Below, piece after piece: positions 12,072 to 22,859 of a DNA stretch of 64,000 bases. Below the pieces are notes generated by a model. That model made no database searches. It was not told where the DNA came from and was given only the letters and a program-made list of their open reading frames with translations. How positions within the stretch are numbered: position 1 is the first letter of the stretch; each line of letters opens with the position of its first letter. Position numbers and translations under genes: made by a program. Origin of the DNA: Diphasiastrum complanatum (Eukaryota; Streptophyta; Lycopodiopsida; Lycopodiales; Lycopodiaceae); assembly GCA_029204225.1 (NCBI GenBank), contig CM055113.1, positions 28,997,252 through 29,061,251 on the forward strand. The letters run 5' to 3'.

Positions 12072-12875
12072 TTGGAGAAATCATTCAAAGTCACAACGAG
12101 AAGCAAAAGCTCCTCAAAACTTGATCAGAAATCTTTGACAAAGCGTAGAAAATCCTCGAAGAAAAAATCCTCTAGCAAAACAACGGACAAATCTACGACT
12201 AAAGAAGATCTCAAAAATGACCCTGACTATGACCGCGATGCTGTGAAGTTATTTGCAAAAGATATCTCGACAAAAGCAAAAAAAATCATCAGCGTTGAAC
12301 TTCAGACAGCTGCTACAGAGAAGGTGGTCACTTTCGACGAAGAGGACGAAGAAATCACAAAGACAAAATTGTTTAGTGATGTTATCGATAAACCAACCTC
12401 GAAATCAAAGACGAAAGAATATGACATCGTGACTGATATTGGATTCCTTTGTCCAAACATTACTTTTGAGCAGCTGTTGGCTGATAACAGTTATTACAGA
12501 AAGCAACTGAAAGGCCTTTCTGTGCCCAAAAAGAAAAAAAAAAAATCTCTGCCAGATGCTGGTGTTTTGTCTATCGATTTAGGTGATCTCGGGGCACCTG
12601 AGATTGATATTACCATTGCGGGATCCCTGATCAAAAAAGTGCCACTTGACTCTGGTTACAGTGTAAACATAATAACAAAAGACACAACTCATGCTCTGGG
12701 GCTGACTGACATTCAACCGACACTTCGAAACATCAAGTTAGTTGATTTGACACGACGAAAACCGGTTGGAGAACTGAAGGATGTCACTATCTACATTCAA
12801 GCCAAGCCATTCACAATGAATTTCATTATTATCAAACCACTCGGTTTGTCATCCTATTCTGTGTTGATTGGATGA
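12072..12875 (+). pseudogene. Gypsy aspartic protease region
   Basis: A 267-codon open frame begins with a lysine-rich linker and ends in a retropepsin domain. The catalytic DSG lies in VPLDSGYSVNIIT (about 12640), and the C-terminal LSSYSVLIG precedes the stop TGA at 12873-12875. In related proteins an Arg often follows this Gly, so the TGA may come from a CGA by C-to-T change. The text after the stop (PWLYQSNTSVHW) still reads as the family's continuation. Confidence 0.82.
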
Positions 12876-13163
12876 CCTTGGCTTTATCAATCAAACACAA
12901 GTGTACATTGGAAATCCAAAGAGCTGAGATTTCAGACTAGTGAGACCAATAACCGAGGTAAGCCAGCAGAACAAATCATAACTTGGAGTCGTAACAAATA
13001 TGAAGGTGAAACTCCTTTGTCCGACACCAGTTTTACATTAGAAGAATCTTCGTATGCCTTGAATATTTTCTCCAATGAATATGATATTGAAGTGTAGTAC
13101 TTTGAATGTTATGAGAATGCTGATGAAGAAGAATGCTTCGATGCCTGCAACGCTGAAGCGGAT

Positions 13164-15095
13164 GTGTTGTATGAAGAAATTAACGTTGCAGACACGAACT
13201 CAAAAGAGTCTGACGATTCGAGTGATGAATCTGAACGCGAATTTGGTAACAAGAATCAGGTTGACAACAAGAAAACATCTATGGAATCAACCATGTGCGA
13301 AATTCATGGCCATACCAAGGCCAGTATGACAGAAGGCGTTATACTACCAGATTCTACTAAACTGATTGAACTTGCACCTGGCAGATTTGTGTATGTTTCA
13401 AAGTCACTTGGAGAATCGGAGTTAGCGAAATTCACTGAACTATTGAAGGAGTATCAAGATCTTTTTGTCTGGTCGCTCGACGATTTGACAGGTATACCTG
13501 CAAAATTTGGAGATCACCGTATTGATCTTAAAAAAGATGTTATACCTGTTCGATAGAGACAATATTGGGTCAATCCTAAGTACTCTCTCATGGTCAAGGA
13601 CGAACTTAACAAGCACCTTAAGGCAGGTATAATCTATCCTATCTTAAGTAGTGAATGGGTTTCACCCATTGTTGTCATCCCAAAGAAAAAGACTGACAAA
13701 ATACGAATATGTCAGGATTTCCGCAAACTCAATGTTGCCACAAGGAAGGACTATCATCCTCTGCCTTTCACTGATTCCATCCTAGATCAGGTTGCTGGTC
13801 AAGAGCGTTACAGTTTCTGTGATGGCTTTTCTGGGTATAATCAGGTTGAAGTGCAAAAGGAGGATCGTTCAAAGACCACATTCACTACGGATCGGGGCAC
13901 TTATGCCTACAACAAAATGCCCTTTGATCTTTGTAACGCTCCAGCGACTTTTCAGCGAATCATGATGTTGATTTTTGTTGCCTTCCTGAGAACTTTTTTT
14001 GATATATTTTTTGATTATTTTTGTGTATACAGTGATATAAACACACACCTGCAGAAGCTGAAATTAGCATTGCAACGGTGTCGAGATACTTGTTTATCTC
14101 TTCATCCAGAGAAATGTTTTTTTGGTATGAAAGAAGGAATATTGCTCGGACACAGAATATCTAACAGAGGAACAGAAGTCGATAAAGATAAAGTCGAGCT
14201 TATAACGAATGTCTAGATACCAACCAATTTACGTGAACTAAGAGCTTTCTTAGGACATGTTGGCTATTACCGGCCTCTCTTAAACATCTACTGAAGAAAC
14301 AAGTGGAATATTTGTGGACAAATGAACAATAGAAAGCATTCGAAGAACTTAAGCAAAGGTTGATGAACGCTCCTATTCTGAGACCACCCAACTAGGCTAT
14401 TTTATTTCACAATTATGTGGATGTCTCTGCATTTTCTATTGGCTTCTGTCTAAGCCAGAAGGATGACTAGAAGAAGGATCATCCCATCTACTATGCGAGT
14501 CGACAGCTCAGTGCATCAGAGAAGAATTATTCGGCTACAAAAAGGGAAGCACTTGGCACGATTTTCATTGTTAAAAAATTTCGGCATTACTTGTTGGGAT
14601 ATGCATTTATTTTTCATGTGGATCATTATGCTCTTAAGTATCTTGTAAATAAACCAGATCTATCAGGACGAATTGCTCAATGGATTCTACTTTTGCAAGA
14701 ATTCACTTATCAAGTAGAGCTTCATCAAGAAAAATATCATGCGAATGCTGATTATCTATCGTGACTCAGCACCGGAAAAACTGAAGACCCTATCACTAAT
14801 GATTTTCCAGACGAACATTTATTTGAGATTTCATCTACAAATTTGCTATATTCTGATATCATTACTTATCTCAAGGATCATATATATCCGTTACGATTTG
14901 GAGCAAAAGATAGTTTTTCAATATAAGGTAGCACCTTATACAATTATTAACAATGTTCTGTACAAGCTTGGTGTTGACCATCAACTACGAAGATGTCTCG
15001 AAACTGAAGACATTAAAAAGGTCGTTAAAGCCTTACACTCTATCTTTTTTAAAAAATTTCGCGACTTTTCTTTTATCTTTTCTAGAATTTTCTAG
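13164..15095 (+). pseudogene. Gypsy RT, RNase H and integrase edge, broken
   Basis: RT is best kept at 13590-14216 (WVSPIVVIPKKK, RICQDFRKLNVATRKDYHPL, FCDGFSGYNQV, LCNAPATFQRIMM). The catalytic box, normally ending in two Asp, reads F-F-D-Y-F near 14015, so the second Asp is Tyr. RNase H is recognisable in shifted frames at 14290-14760 (YYASRQLSASEKNYS, FHVDHYALKYL). The integrase N-terminus starts near 14940 (NNVLYKLGVDHQLRRC) but the core is absent. Stops occur near 13553, 14214, 14329 and 14392. Not functional. Confidence 0.88.
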
Positions 15096-15455
15096 AAATT
15101 TTAGTGAAATTTTCGAGAATTTTTCTTGACTTCTCTCAATCTTTCAATATCATTTTTAAAGTATTTTCGAGAACTTTTTGAGAACTTTTCATGACACTCA
15201 ATTTGTTAATTCAAATGTGTTTTAATTTTCATAGATCATTTTGGAGAATTTTTCTAGAATCTTTTCTATCATTTTCTCCAGTTTTGCAAGAAATTTTCTA
15301 GTATGTTGCTAAAATTTTCGAAAATTTTTCGTGAGTTTCTTTATTATTTTTCAGGATCCTTCGAGAAAATTTTGCGAAACTTTTCTGAAATCTTTCTAGC
15401 ATATTTTTGAGAATCTTTCAAGAATCTCTCGACATACTTTTTGTATCCCTCCATT
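15040..15455. repeat. AT-rich tract with 'tttctagaa' / 'ttttcgagaa' words
   Basis: About 415 bases dominated by diverged copies of 'ttttcgagaattttt', 'ttttctagaa' and 'tttctagaat'. It sits where the integrase core should be. It looks like an expanded degenerate repeat and holds no ORF. Confidence 0.6.
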
Positions 15456-15463
15456 AAAGATGA

Positions 15464-16713
15464 TGGACACGACAGTGGGGCACCTGTGGCAGATGAAGAA
15501 GAACCAGACGACCAGTTCTCAATGGTTTTGATCCATGATAGAGAAAGCCAAGAATCTAGTGGCTGAAGTATATGAGTTTGACAAGTACCACCGACAACTC
15601 ACGATGCAGCTTATCAACTCAGAGAGGAAATCTCTGGACTCTCTGAAGGAGTCCTTTGAGAAGATCGATTCACTCGAATCAGACAACACGAAGCTGATCG
15701 AACAAAATTGTTCTCTCGAAACACAGCTTCAGACTCTAATAAAGGAAGCTGATTTTGAAACAGATAAATAAGACGATTGAGGCCAAGTCTGACAATTTTT
15801 AGACTCAAAACAATTCTTTGAAGCAGCAACTTTTGGCTGCGAATCAACACGATGTCGCTCTCCAGAAATATTTATAGGAGGAGCGAATGACAAGACTAAA
15901 GGCAGAAGTTGCTCTGTCTCTGAGCACCAATGCAGGGTCAATCACAATCAATCTCATGAAGCTGAACCAGCTCCAAGGCCAGATGCTCAAAAAATTTCAA
16001 GTCAAGTTCTTACAACCGCTCGAGGATGTGAAGGCTCTTGTCGAGGAAGAGTTGCCTGAGCTGAAGGAGCTCTCGAGTGATGCCACCTCATTTTGTAGCA
16101 GGCCCGATGCACACGATGAATACCTTCAGGCCCTGCTTCAAATTGATGACCTCACACAGCAAATCCAAGTTGTGTTTGCCTGCACCGGAGTCTCAAACCA
16201 TCCAGAATTCTTGGAGGCTGTCGCGAAGATTGACAAGCTCGAATAGGAGCTGTCGAATCTTAAGCAACAATTGGAAGATCAGAAGCTGGCTGCTGAGTTG
16301 CAAACTCAGGACCTGGCAACTACATCTACACAGCCAAAGCGAATGCGACGAAATTAGTTGAAGGTATGTGCTGAAAGATTCCATGCATTTGTTGAACGCT
16401 TCTGGAAATGGTGTCCACATGCTTTTAATATTGAATTGCAATGGCATGTGGGTTACATGATGCTACCAGACGCAGTAGGCATCGCCTTCGACGAATGGAA
16501 GTGACCTTGGGAGAAGGACGACTTTCTCTGGTTATGGGCCCAGCTCTCTATCGAGTAGAAAAGATGTCTCTGCTGGGGCATAATCTAGGGCAAGTTCCGG
16601 TCGTACCTTTTGGATCAACAGAGTTATACATAGGCTCTTCGGCTATGTATGCTCTCGAATATATTCAAATCAAAGGACTTCAATTTTTGACTAGATACGA
16701 AAAGACATGGTAA
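15464..16713 (+). pseudogene. Coiled-coil ORF inside the gypsy element, unknown function
   Basis: Several overlapping open frames read as one broken protein. An acidic start (PVADEEEPDDQF) is followed by long heptad-like helices (NSERKSLDSLKESFEKID, LESDNTKLIEQNCSLETQL, SLKQQLLAANQHDVALQ, ELSNLKQQLEDQKLAAEL). A basic patch TQPKRMRRN follows, then a Trp-rich end (FVERFWKWCPHAF). Stops near 15771, 15800, 16244 and 16354 break it. It lies between pol and the 3' LTR, where some plant gypsy elements carry an extra ORF. I do not recognise the family. It could be an env-position ORF or captured host sequence. Confidence 0.6.
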
Positions 16714-17730
16714 ACTAAAGTAACTTTAGCTCATAGTTAAGCACACCTCCTATGGTATAATTTCTCGTATTTTTAGTCTGATTGTTAACTAGACCCTTTC
16801 GCGGGAGCGACACACCTATTGTTTAAGAGGTGTGTCTGTTCGCCCATAGAACATATATAGATCTCACACTTCAGTCTCGATCATCGAGAGAGAAGAGTTT
16901 ATTCATATGTAAGAGATTGAAGAAGTGAATAGCATTCTATGAGGTATTCTCTCTTATCTTTGTTCTCCGCACTGTTGAGTGTGAGTCATCTTGAGTCCGC
17001 TAACAATCTCTAGCGTATTTCATGAATTTCTCTCTGATTAGACAGACACTCTAGTGCATTATAGTCGTTTGTTGTGTTTCCATAAAGCATGCTCTAAAGA
17101 ACTGTCTTAAAACCATCTTATTCGTCTGTCGCAAATACTTTCTTTTCGGCACTCGAATAACGACTATTTTTGGTACAGTCTAGCACGATCATTGAATAAA
17201 GTTGTATCAATACATATGAGATGACAGTCCCTGTCTGAATAATTGAGTCTTTGATCTGTTTTCCTGATTGGCATTGACATAAGTTTCTAACGTGTTCTAA
17301 AACTCTTCGTGTTCTTTAACCATTAAGTTGGGCTTTAGTTGTTGAGGACTTCTGTTTAGAAACAAATAGTTCGCGAACGCTACTAATTAATTGTCTGCAC
17401 AATCGCGAATACATCGAACAATTCTCGATTCTCTATTGACACCTTAATCAGCCAGAGTGGACTACTGTTGTACTACTCTGATAACATCTCATTTTTAGAA
17501 CGCGCTTCCTTCAATTCGATAGAGGCCAGATTGTTGTTCTGAACTTAATAACATTACCCATCCCAAACATAAGTAATACTGGTTATTTTTTAATGTTTGT
17601 CGACAACCAGAATAACAGTCGAAACCACTTGTCATAAATTGTACCAAAAACATAACTTTCTAATGTCGTCCTTTGTGGGAACGATACTATTCACTACAAA
17701 ATCTATATTAACCTTGTTGGTATAGCACGA
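16708..17730 (+). repeat. 3' LTR of the gypsy element
   Basis: It starts TGGTAAACTAAAG, is collinear with 9518-10539 to the shared word TATAGCACGA, and then diverges. Substitutions and a few one-base indels separate the two copies. Confidence 0.88.
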
Positions 17731-17916
17731 TAGGTATCACATTCAAGCACGTCTTACATATCATTTTTTTTTCTGCTCTTTGTTTACGCGCTCGAATCCG
17801 ATACCCTAATTTCTAATATCTTTTTCGAGCGCACATTGTCTTTAGGTTCTTGTCTGACCTGTAGTTTGTGTCTGAGAGTGACATTTGGAATTTTACATCT
17901 GTAGTTTTTATTTAAA

Positions 17917-19437
17917 ATGTCTAATTTTGATTATAGTTTGTGTTTTTTTTTTATGAATCTGGTTATTAGTGATAATTTGGAGTATTTCAAATCTCCTTTT
18001 TTTTCTTTTCTTTTTATTCTTCCTTCTATTACTGAGGGTCCTCGTGTGGAGGCATTTTCTGAGATTTATCTTAGATTTAAGTCTCTGCTCAGTACTCCGT
18101 TATTCAGATCTCAGAATAAGGACATGGTTCATTATTAGGACCTAGTGGCACTCGACAAGCATAGCTATAAAGCTAAGCTTGACAGAATGTTCACCAAGTT
18201 ACATAATAATTTCAAGTCTGTAGATAAGTGTCCAATTCACAATAAAAGATGTAGATATGTTGATTGTCAGTCTGTATTTGTTTTTTTTTTTTTATTAAAT
18301 ATTTTTTACAATTCGAAAGCTGGCCCTTTCATTTTTGAAGCTATTTCTTCTAGTGGTACAAAGTCTGAAAAGTCAAAGATTGTAGATATAGATACGTTTT
18401 TTTATTGATACGAGCATTAATTTAGATGATTGTTCAGATTTTGATCCTACTCGAAATAGCACATCGTTTATAGACCCTAGAACATCCACTACTCTTTCTC
18501 CTTCTGATAAATCTTTGATCACTTTGCCTACTTATATCATAGATAATAATTCTTTTTTGACAATATCGAATATATCGGATCTTTTTTATTTCACTGAAGC
18601 TGAGACCCTTTGCATTTTGAGCAAAGAGCTTGATGAATTTTTGGATATAATTGATTTTGAAGCTGATGATCTTCTCCTGGTGTTGACAAGATGTACATAA
18701 TGATAAGTTTTATTTAGAGAAAGATTGCTTGAAAATGGCTGTGGAGGAAATGTGCAACAAAGAAAATGATCTACCTTCTGAGGAGGAGTTTCTCAGAATC
18801 CAAAGTCAATTTGGTTTTTCAAAACCAACTGTCTATTCACCAACAATATTGACATTGAAAGGTGGACATAATATTGATGGAGAGACAGTAATCAGGGAAG
18901 ACAAAGCTGAATGCGTAAGTTTTTGTATCTTATCATGTACTAGTAGATTCGTTATGTCAGATTATATACTAGAGCTTACTTTGTTTTTTTTCATTCCGGA
19001 AAACAATTTTCCTTGATGATTTCGCAATTTGTCGAGGAGGTCAGAGATGTTCTGCTGGAGAATTTTCCAGAGATCATGCACTGGGGCACTATTTGAAGTT
19101 CTTCAAGAATAATGAGATAAGTGTTGCCCATTCAAAGTTTCATCAACATGGTGAGAATCATTATGACAATCAAGACATTGTCTTATTTTCTTGGAGGACA
19201 TAATTTTAATAAGGTGCATAAAATAATATACGTAAAGAAAACCATTACGGTTAAAATTTTAGGATATGGACCAGTGAACTCCATGCTCAGGTCATCTCAT
19301 TTTGCATTGTATGTTGCTTACGTTGATTTGAGCAAGCATGAAAACTATGAACTGTTGGATCCATACGAAAGAAGAAAATTGCTGCATGATTCTAAGTTGC
19401 AACTTTCATTAAAGAAAGAATCAGAAGCAGAGTAGAT
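17917..19437 (+). pseudogene. Gene Y, copy 1: unrecognised repeat-encoded protein
   Basis: I do not recognise this protein, but it reads as a decayed spliced gene. The frame from 17917 passes a TAG at 18136-18138 into KHSYKAKLDRMFTKLHNNFK and a Cys/His cluster (CPIHNKRCRYVDC). An acidic middle follows after a frame change in a T-run near 18395, with SEEEF near 18780. A likely intron starts after DKAEC at 18916 (gtaagt). The C-terminal part has RDHALGHYLKFFKNNEIS, then KTLSYFLGGHNF and VKILGYGP, ending in ESEAE before a stop at 19435-19437. The same blocks, in the same order and with the same intron donor, occur on the minus strand at 50071-50953. Its 3' end faces gene X copy 1. Confidence 0.6.
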
Positions 19438-19484
19438 ACTGCTAAATTGTACTTTGTAAATATTTTCATTTAATATACAAAATT

Positions 19485-19777
19485 TTATTGTGTCTCTTGC
19501 CTATTGGCTTGCTTTGTATTATGACGAATTTGGATTCTTCTGTTAAACCATTGGAAAAGTTGCAGTATATAGCTATTTTTTGTGCTAGTCCTGCCATGTT
19601 GTGTACTTTTATAAAATGCCGCTCTTGTTTGCCAAAGAGATTTTTCCATTCCTTGCGATGACCATATGCTAAGACTTCCATTTTTTCTTGCAAAGAATGT
19701 CGAATGATGTCGTAATATGGGTTGCATGTCATAAAAATATAATCTAAATCAGTACCACTATAGTAGTATAACATCAA
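19485..19777 (-). pseudogene. Gene X, copy 1: C-terminal remnant
   Basis: The minus strand encodes FFARKNGSLSIWSSQGMEKS followed by TQHGRT and YILQLFQWF. The same peptide, with 35 of 58 aligned residues identical, is encoded on the plus strand at 49640-49808, again tail to tail with a gene Y copy. From memory, the G-S-L-x-x-W-S-x-Q-G-x-E-K-S block resembles the C-terminus of uncharacterised repeat-encoded proteins in other eukaryotes. I cannot verify that here. The upstream part is lost at the copia LTR that starts near 19820. Confidence 0.6.
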
Positions 19778-19820
19778 AATCTTACCATATAATGTGTTAT
19801 ATACACAAGATCCATCTAGG

Positions 19821-20559
19821 CTAGAACAACTCGGCTTTCCAAGAGCTATCTAACACACTTTGAATAAAGACAAGAGCTCTATCACATAAAAAGTTATGAT
19901 CAGCAAGTTTTTCACATGTACTTGAAAAAACTAATTTATTTTCACTACATAAGAGCCAAACTAGTACCTTGCTCTTGGTTAGAGAGAAGAAACTAGCTAG
20001 CTCTTCGGTAGAGAGAATAGACCAAAGAGTATGCAAGTCAAAAATTGATTCTCTCAAAAAGTTAGTTGTAGAATGAGAGCTCACTTTCAGATAGTAGTGG
20101 CTTGAGTTCTTGTTTCAAAAACACATGTAAAATCCTCTAACAATTATTGGACCCCATGGATTACACCTCTCATCTTGATTGGACCTCTAGATTTGCACCT
20201 CTCACCTCTCAAGATGATTGGACCTCTAGATTTGCACCTCTCAAGATGATCGAGCCTCATGATTTTCACCTCAAAATGTGACGGGGCCACTTGATTTGCA
20301 CCTCTTGATGTGATTGGCCTCATGATCTACAACTCTTAACATGATTAGTCCTTATGAGCCATTGAGATGGGGATTTGCATGCATACTAGCAAATTTTTAA
20401 TGTTTATATTTTGTGACAAATCTCACTAGAAATTGACTTGGAAGCCTTTTTACTTTTTAAAATCAACATAAGAATATGTACAAGGTGGTGGTGGACATAA
20501 ATCCAACACCATGGTGACAAATATCAAGTAAAAAGCTAGTCTACTTTTATCAACTTTCA
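19821..20559 (-). repeat. Copia 3' LTR (minus), incomplete
   Basis: On the minus strand the LTR begins TGAAAGTTGATAAAAG at 20559, just after the pol stop (20566-20568) and the purine run AAGGAGTG. The part at 19886-20024 recurs at 26947-27087 with the shared words 'agcaagtttttcacatgtac', 'taagagccaaac' and 'aaactagctagctctt'. The distal end of the LTR is uncertain. Confidence 0.6.
20130..20345. repeat. Imperfect tandem repeat 'gatttgcacctct'
   Basis: About six units of 30-40 bases, built on 'gattggacctctaga', 'tttgcacctctcaagatgat' and variants, lie within the copia LTR. Units diverge towards the right. Confidence 0.75.
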
Positions 20560-20565
20560 CACTCC

Positions 20566-21235
20566 TTAAAGTAGAACTAGTGATGCAACATTTTTCAAGA
20601 TAGATTTGCTAACAACTCCCAAGGCAAATCTGTGCTTAATAAATGAAGCCTTAAGAAAAGGCTTAGTGAGAAGATCAGCCATACATGATGAATTATCCAC
20701 ATGCTCCAAAACAATGTCCTTTTCTTGAACTTTCTCTCTCACAAAGTGATGTGCCACCTTGATATGCTTGCTCCTTGCATGAAAGCTGAGATTTGAAGCA
20801 AGGCCTTGGGCTAAAATATTGTCACACTTGATGATTTGAACATCGCCACATCTGATGCACTTCCACCAAAAGACACTTGATCCATAAAATCTCCTTGGTG
20901 GTGGTGGTGAGTGACTTATATTCAGCTTCAGTTTATGAGAGTGAGATAGTGTCCTGCTTCTTCGAGAGCCAATAAATGACTCCACATCCAAGGTATATAG
21001 AAAATGCACTTGTGAACTTCCTATCAAGCTTATCACTTGCAAATTTGAATCTAAGATACAAAATTCTATAATCTAGAGTACTAGAAAGGTACCTAAGCAC
21101 ACTCTTGGCTAATTTCCAATGATGGATCAAAGGAAATTGCATATATTGACTCAATCTATTGACACAAAAGCTAAGATAAGGTATAGTAATAATGAGCCAA
21201 ATCAAGGATCCTATGAGACTCCTTAAACCGTGAGT
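20566..21235 (-). pseudogene. Copia 3' pol fragment (RT end and RNase H)
   Basis: Minus-strand reading gives the end of RT (LIITIPYLSFCVNRLSQYMQ, then WKLAKSVLRYLSSTLDY) and RNase H (YWLSKKQDTISLS, then IKCDNILAQGLASNLSFHAR and SKHIKVAHHFVREKVQE). It ends in a natural stop at 20566-20568 next to the LTR. A piece between the two halves is frame-shifted near 20935. Everything upstream is missing. Confidence 0.88.
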
Positions 21236-21239
21236 GTAA

Positions 21240-22385
21240 ATTCTCTACTAACTATTAGATCTACTTATTTGTTATTTATTCTCTTTGGAATATTAGATGT
21301 ATTTTTGAAACAAGCTTGACCTATCTATGTCATGCTATATTCTACAACTGAACTTGGTGCTAGGGTAGTCTACTCGATTCCATGCCTTGCATTATCATCA
21401 AGCTAATATTAACATTGTAATAAATAAATAGATAACCACGACATTTGGCAAAGGATTGAATAAATTTCAATTTGAACCTATTTATTCAACATTTGTCATA
21501 ACATTTACCTAAAAATAAATCATGTTTTTGTTCCCATTGTGAATTGCAAGACAAAGAATCAAGAGGCTACCTCAAGTAACAAGTTTGAAAATCATATAGA
21601 TAAATCAAGGAAAAGATTGACTTTGGATTCCAATCAAAATTTAGTACATTTTTCATGGGTTATCAATCCTCTACAAATATTTTGATGTATCTGTAATTGG
21701 CTATTGCCAACTGGTCTTGCATAAGTAAAGAATTTTCCTTCTCACCAATCCACTTTTCCGATCGCAACACCATGGTTTTTTTGTCTTGCTAATTATAGGA
21801 TCGTGTTGTGATCTTTAATTGTAGTACATGCGTTACTTTTGTTGATCCTAGATTTTTTCAAACTTTCTCTGGGGACTTATATTTCTTTGTCATCATAAGT
21901 TTCCTATCAATAAATGCATCATGGTATTTTTTTCTTCCCCTTGAAAACCAAGACACACAAAGTTCAAAACTTAGCCCAAGGTGCAACAAAACCTACATTT
22001 CTCAAAGGGTCTCGCTTTTTTAAAAGCTATTATTACTCATAAATAGACAAGTCTATTAACTTCTTAGAAAAATTATATGACATAGTATGCCAATTCCATT
22101 CCTATGGAGATTTTCCCCAACACGTTTGAGTTCTCATGGAGGGTTACATGTAGCCATTAACCCAAAGGAAGTTACTAGTATGTATACTTCCTGTTTTTAT
22201 TAATAAAAGATGGAGAAACTCATCAAAGTACAAAGGAATGCATGTAGAAAGTGAAAGGCCATAAGGTGAATTGAGATACTGTACAACTATAACAAAGCAA
22301 CAATCTCACACAGTATCTACATAAAGCCTACTGCTTGATGTAAGTCGCTAGTTAAGATAGTTGAAAGTTTAGGTAGTGCAGGAAG
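21240..22385. other. Spacer without a recognised gene
   Basis: AT-rich sequence with only short chance ORFs. No LTR pair, primer site or protein motif stood out on either strand. Confidence 0.4.
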
Positions 22386-22760
22386 CTATGAAGCAGCCGT
22401 TCCTGCAACTACTGCACGTCGAAGTATTGCAAGTGCCTGAGTGCGTTGTAAAGTCATAGAAACTCGTTGACGATAATTAGCCGCAATGATAGATAAAGGA
22501 GAGTCACCACGTCCTTGGAGCTTCGCTGCAAAACCCGCACAAGATGATAGAAAATCATCAAATTTTTTATGCAGACACCCATATGTTTCCAAGGCAAAAG
22601 GAATAAAGTCTTCTCCAGGAGTGCGATGCGAATATTCTCGCTCTTTATCTTGGGCTACATGAGAAGCAATGGCACCTTGAGTAGTTGAAGCACATTGAAG
22701 GAGGTCTGGCCGCAAAAGATCAGCGACAACAATGTCCCCAAGCATGCAAACTTGCCAGAA
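22386..22760 (-). pseudogene. LINE-associated C-terminal domain fragment
   Basis: The minus-strand frame encodes VVADLLRPDLLQCAS, DKEREYSHRTPGEDFIPFAL, ETYGCLHKKFDDFLSSCAGF and YRQRVSMTLQRTQALAILRR. In my recollection this block is found at the ends of plant LINE-type reverse-transcriptase proteins, but no RT, endonuclease or poly(A) tail is present here. The N-terminal half of the 180-codon frame is antisense to the neighbouring MHF1-like exon and is probably not part of this domain. It could also be a domesticated or captured segment. Confidence 0.5.
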
Positions 22761-22792
22761 TGAATTAGTGAATCTCTCTCTAGATAACCACT

Positions 22793-22848
22793 CTCCTCTC
22801 CTCTCCTCTTGCAGAAGAAGAAGAAGAAGAAGAAAAAGAGGAAGGAGG
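22793..22848. repeat. CT/GAA microsatellites
   Basis: A short (CTCTC)n run is followed directly by (AGA)n, reading ctctcctctcctctcctctt then gcagaagaagaagaag. These runs give the Leu-rich minus-strand and Arg/Lys-rich plus-strand ORFs their composition. Confidence 0.85.
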
Positions 22849-22859
22849 GAGGGGAGCAA

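Larger units (their letters stand above)
9518..17730 (+). mobile_element. Ty3/gypsy element with two LTRs, defective
   Basis: Two direct repeats of about 1.02 kb (9518-10539 and 16708-17730) flank an internal region. That region holds, in order, a primer site, gag with zinc knuckles, an aspartic protease, RT, RNase H, the N-terminal zinc-binding edge of integrase, an AT-rich tract and a coiled-coil ORF. In the first 400 bases I compared, about one in ten positions differs between the LTRs, so the insertion is old. I saw no convincing target-site duplication. Gag and pol are interrupted by many stops. The integrase core is missing, so the copy cannot move by itself. Confidence 0.9.
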
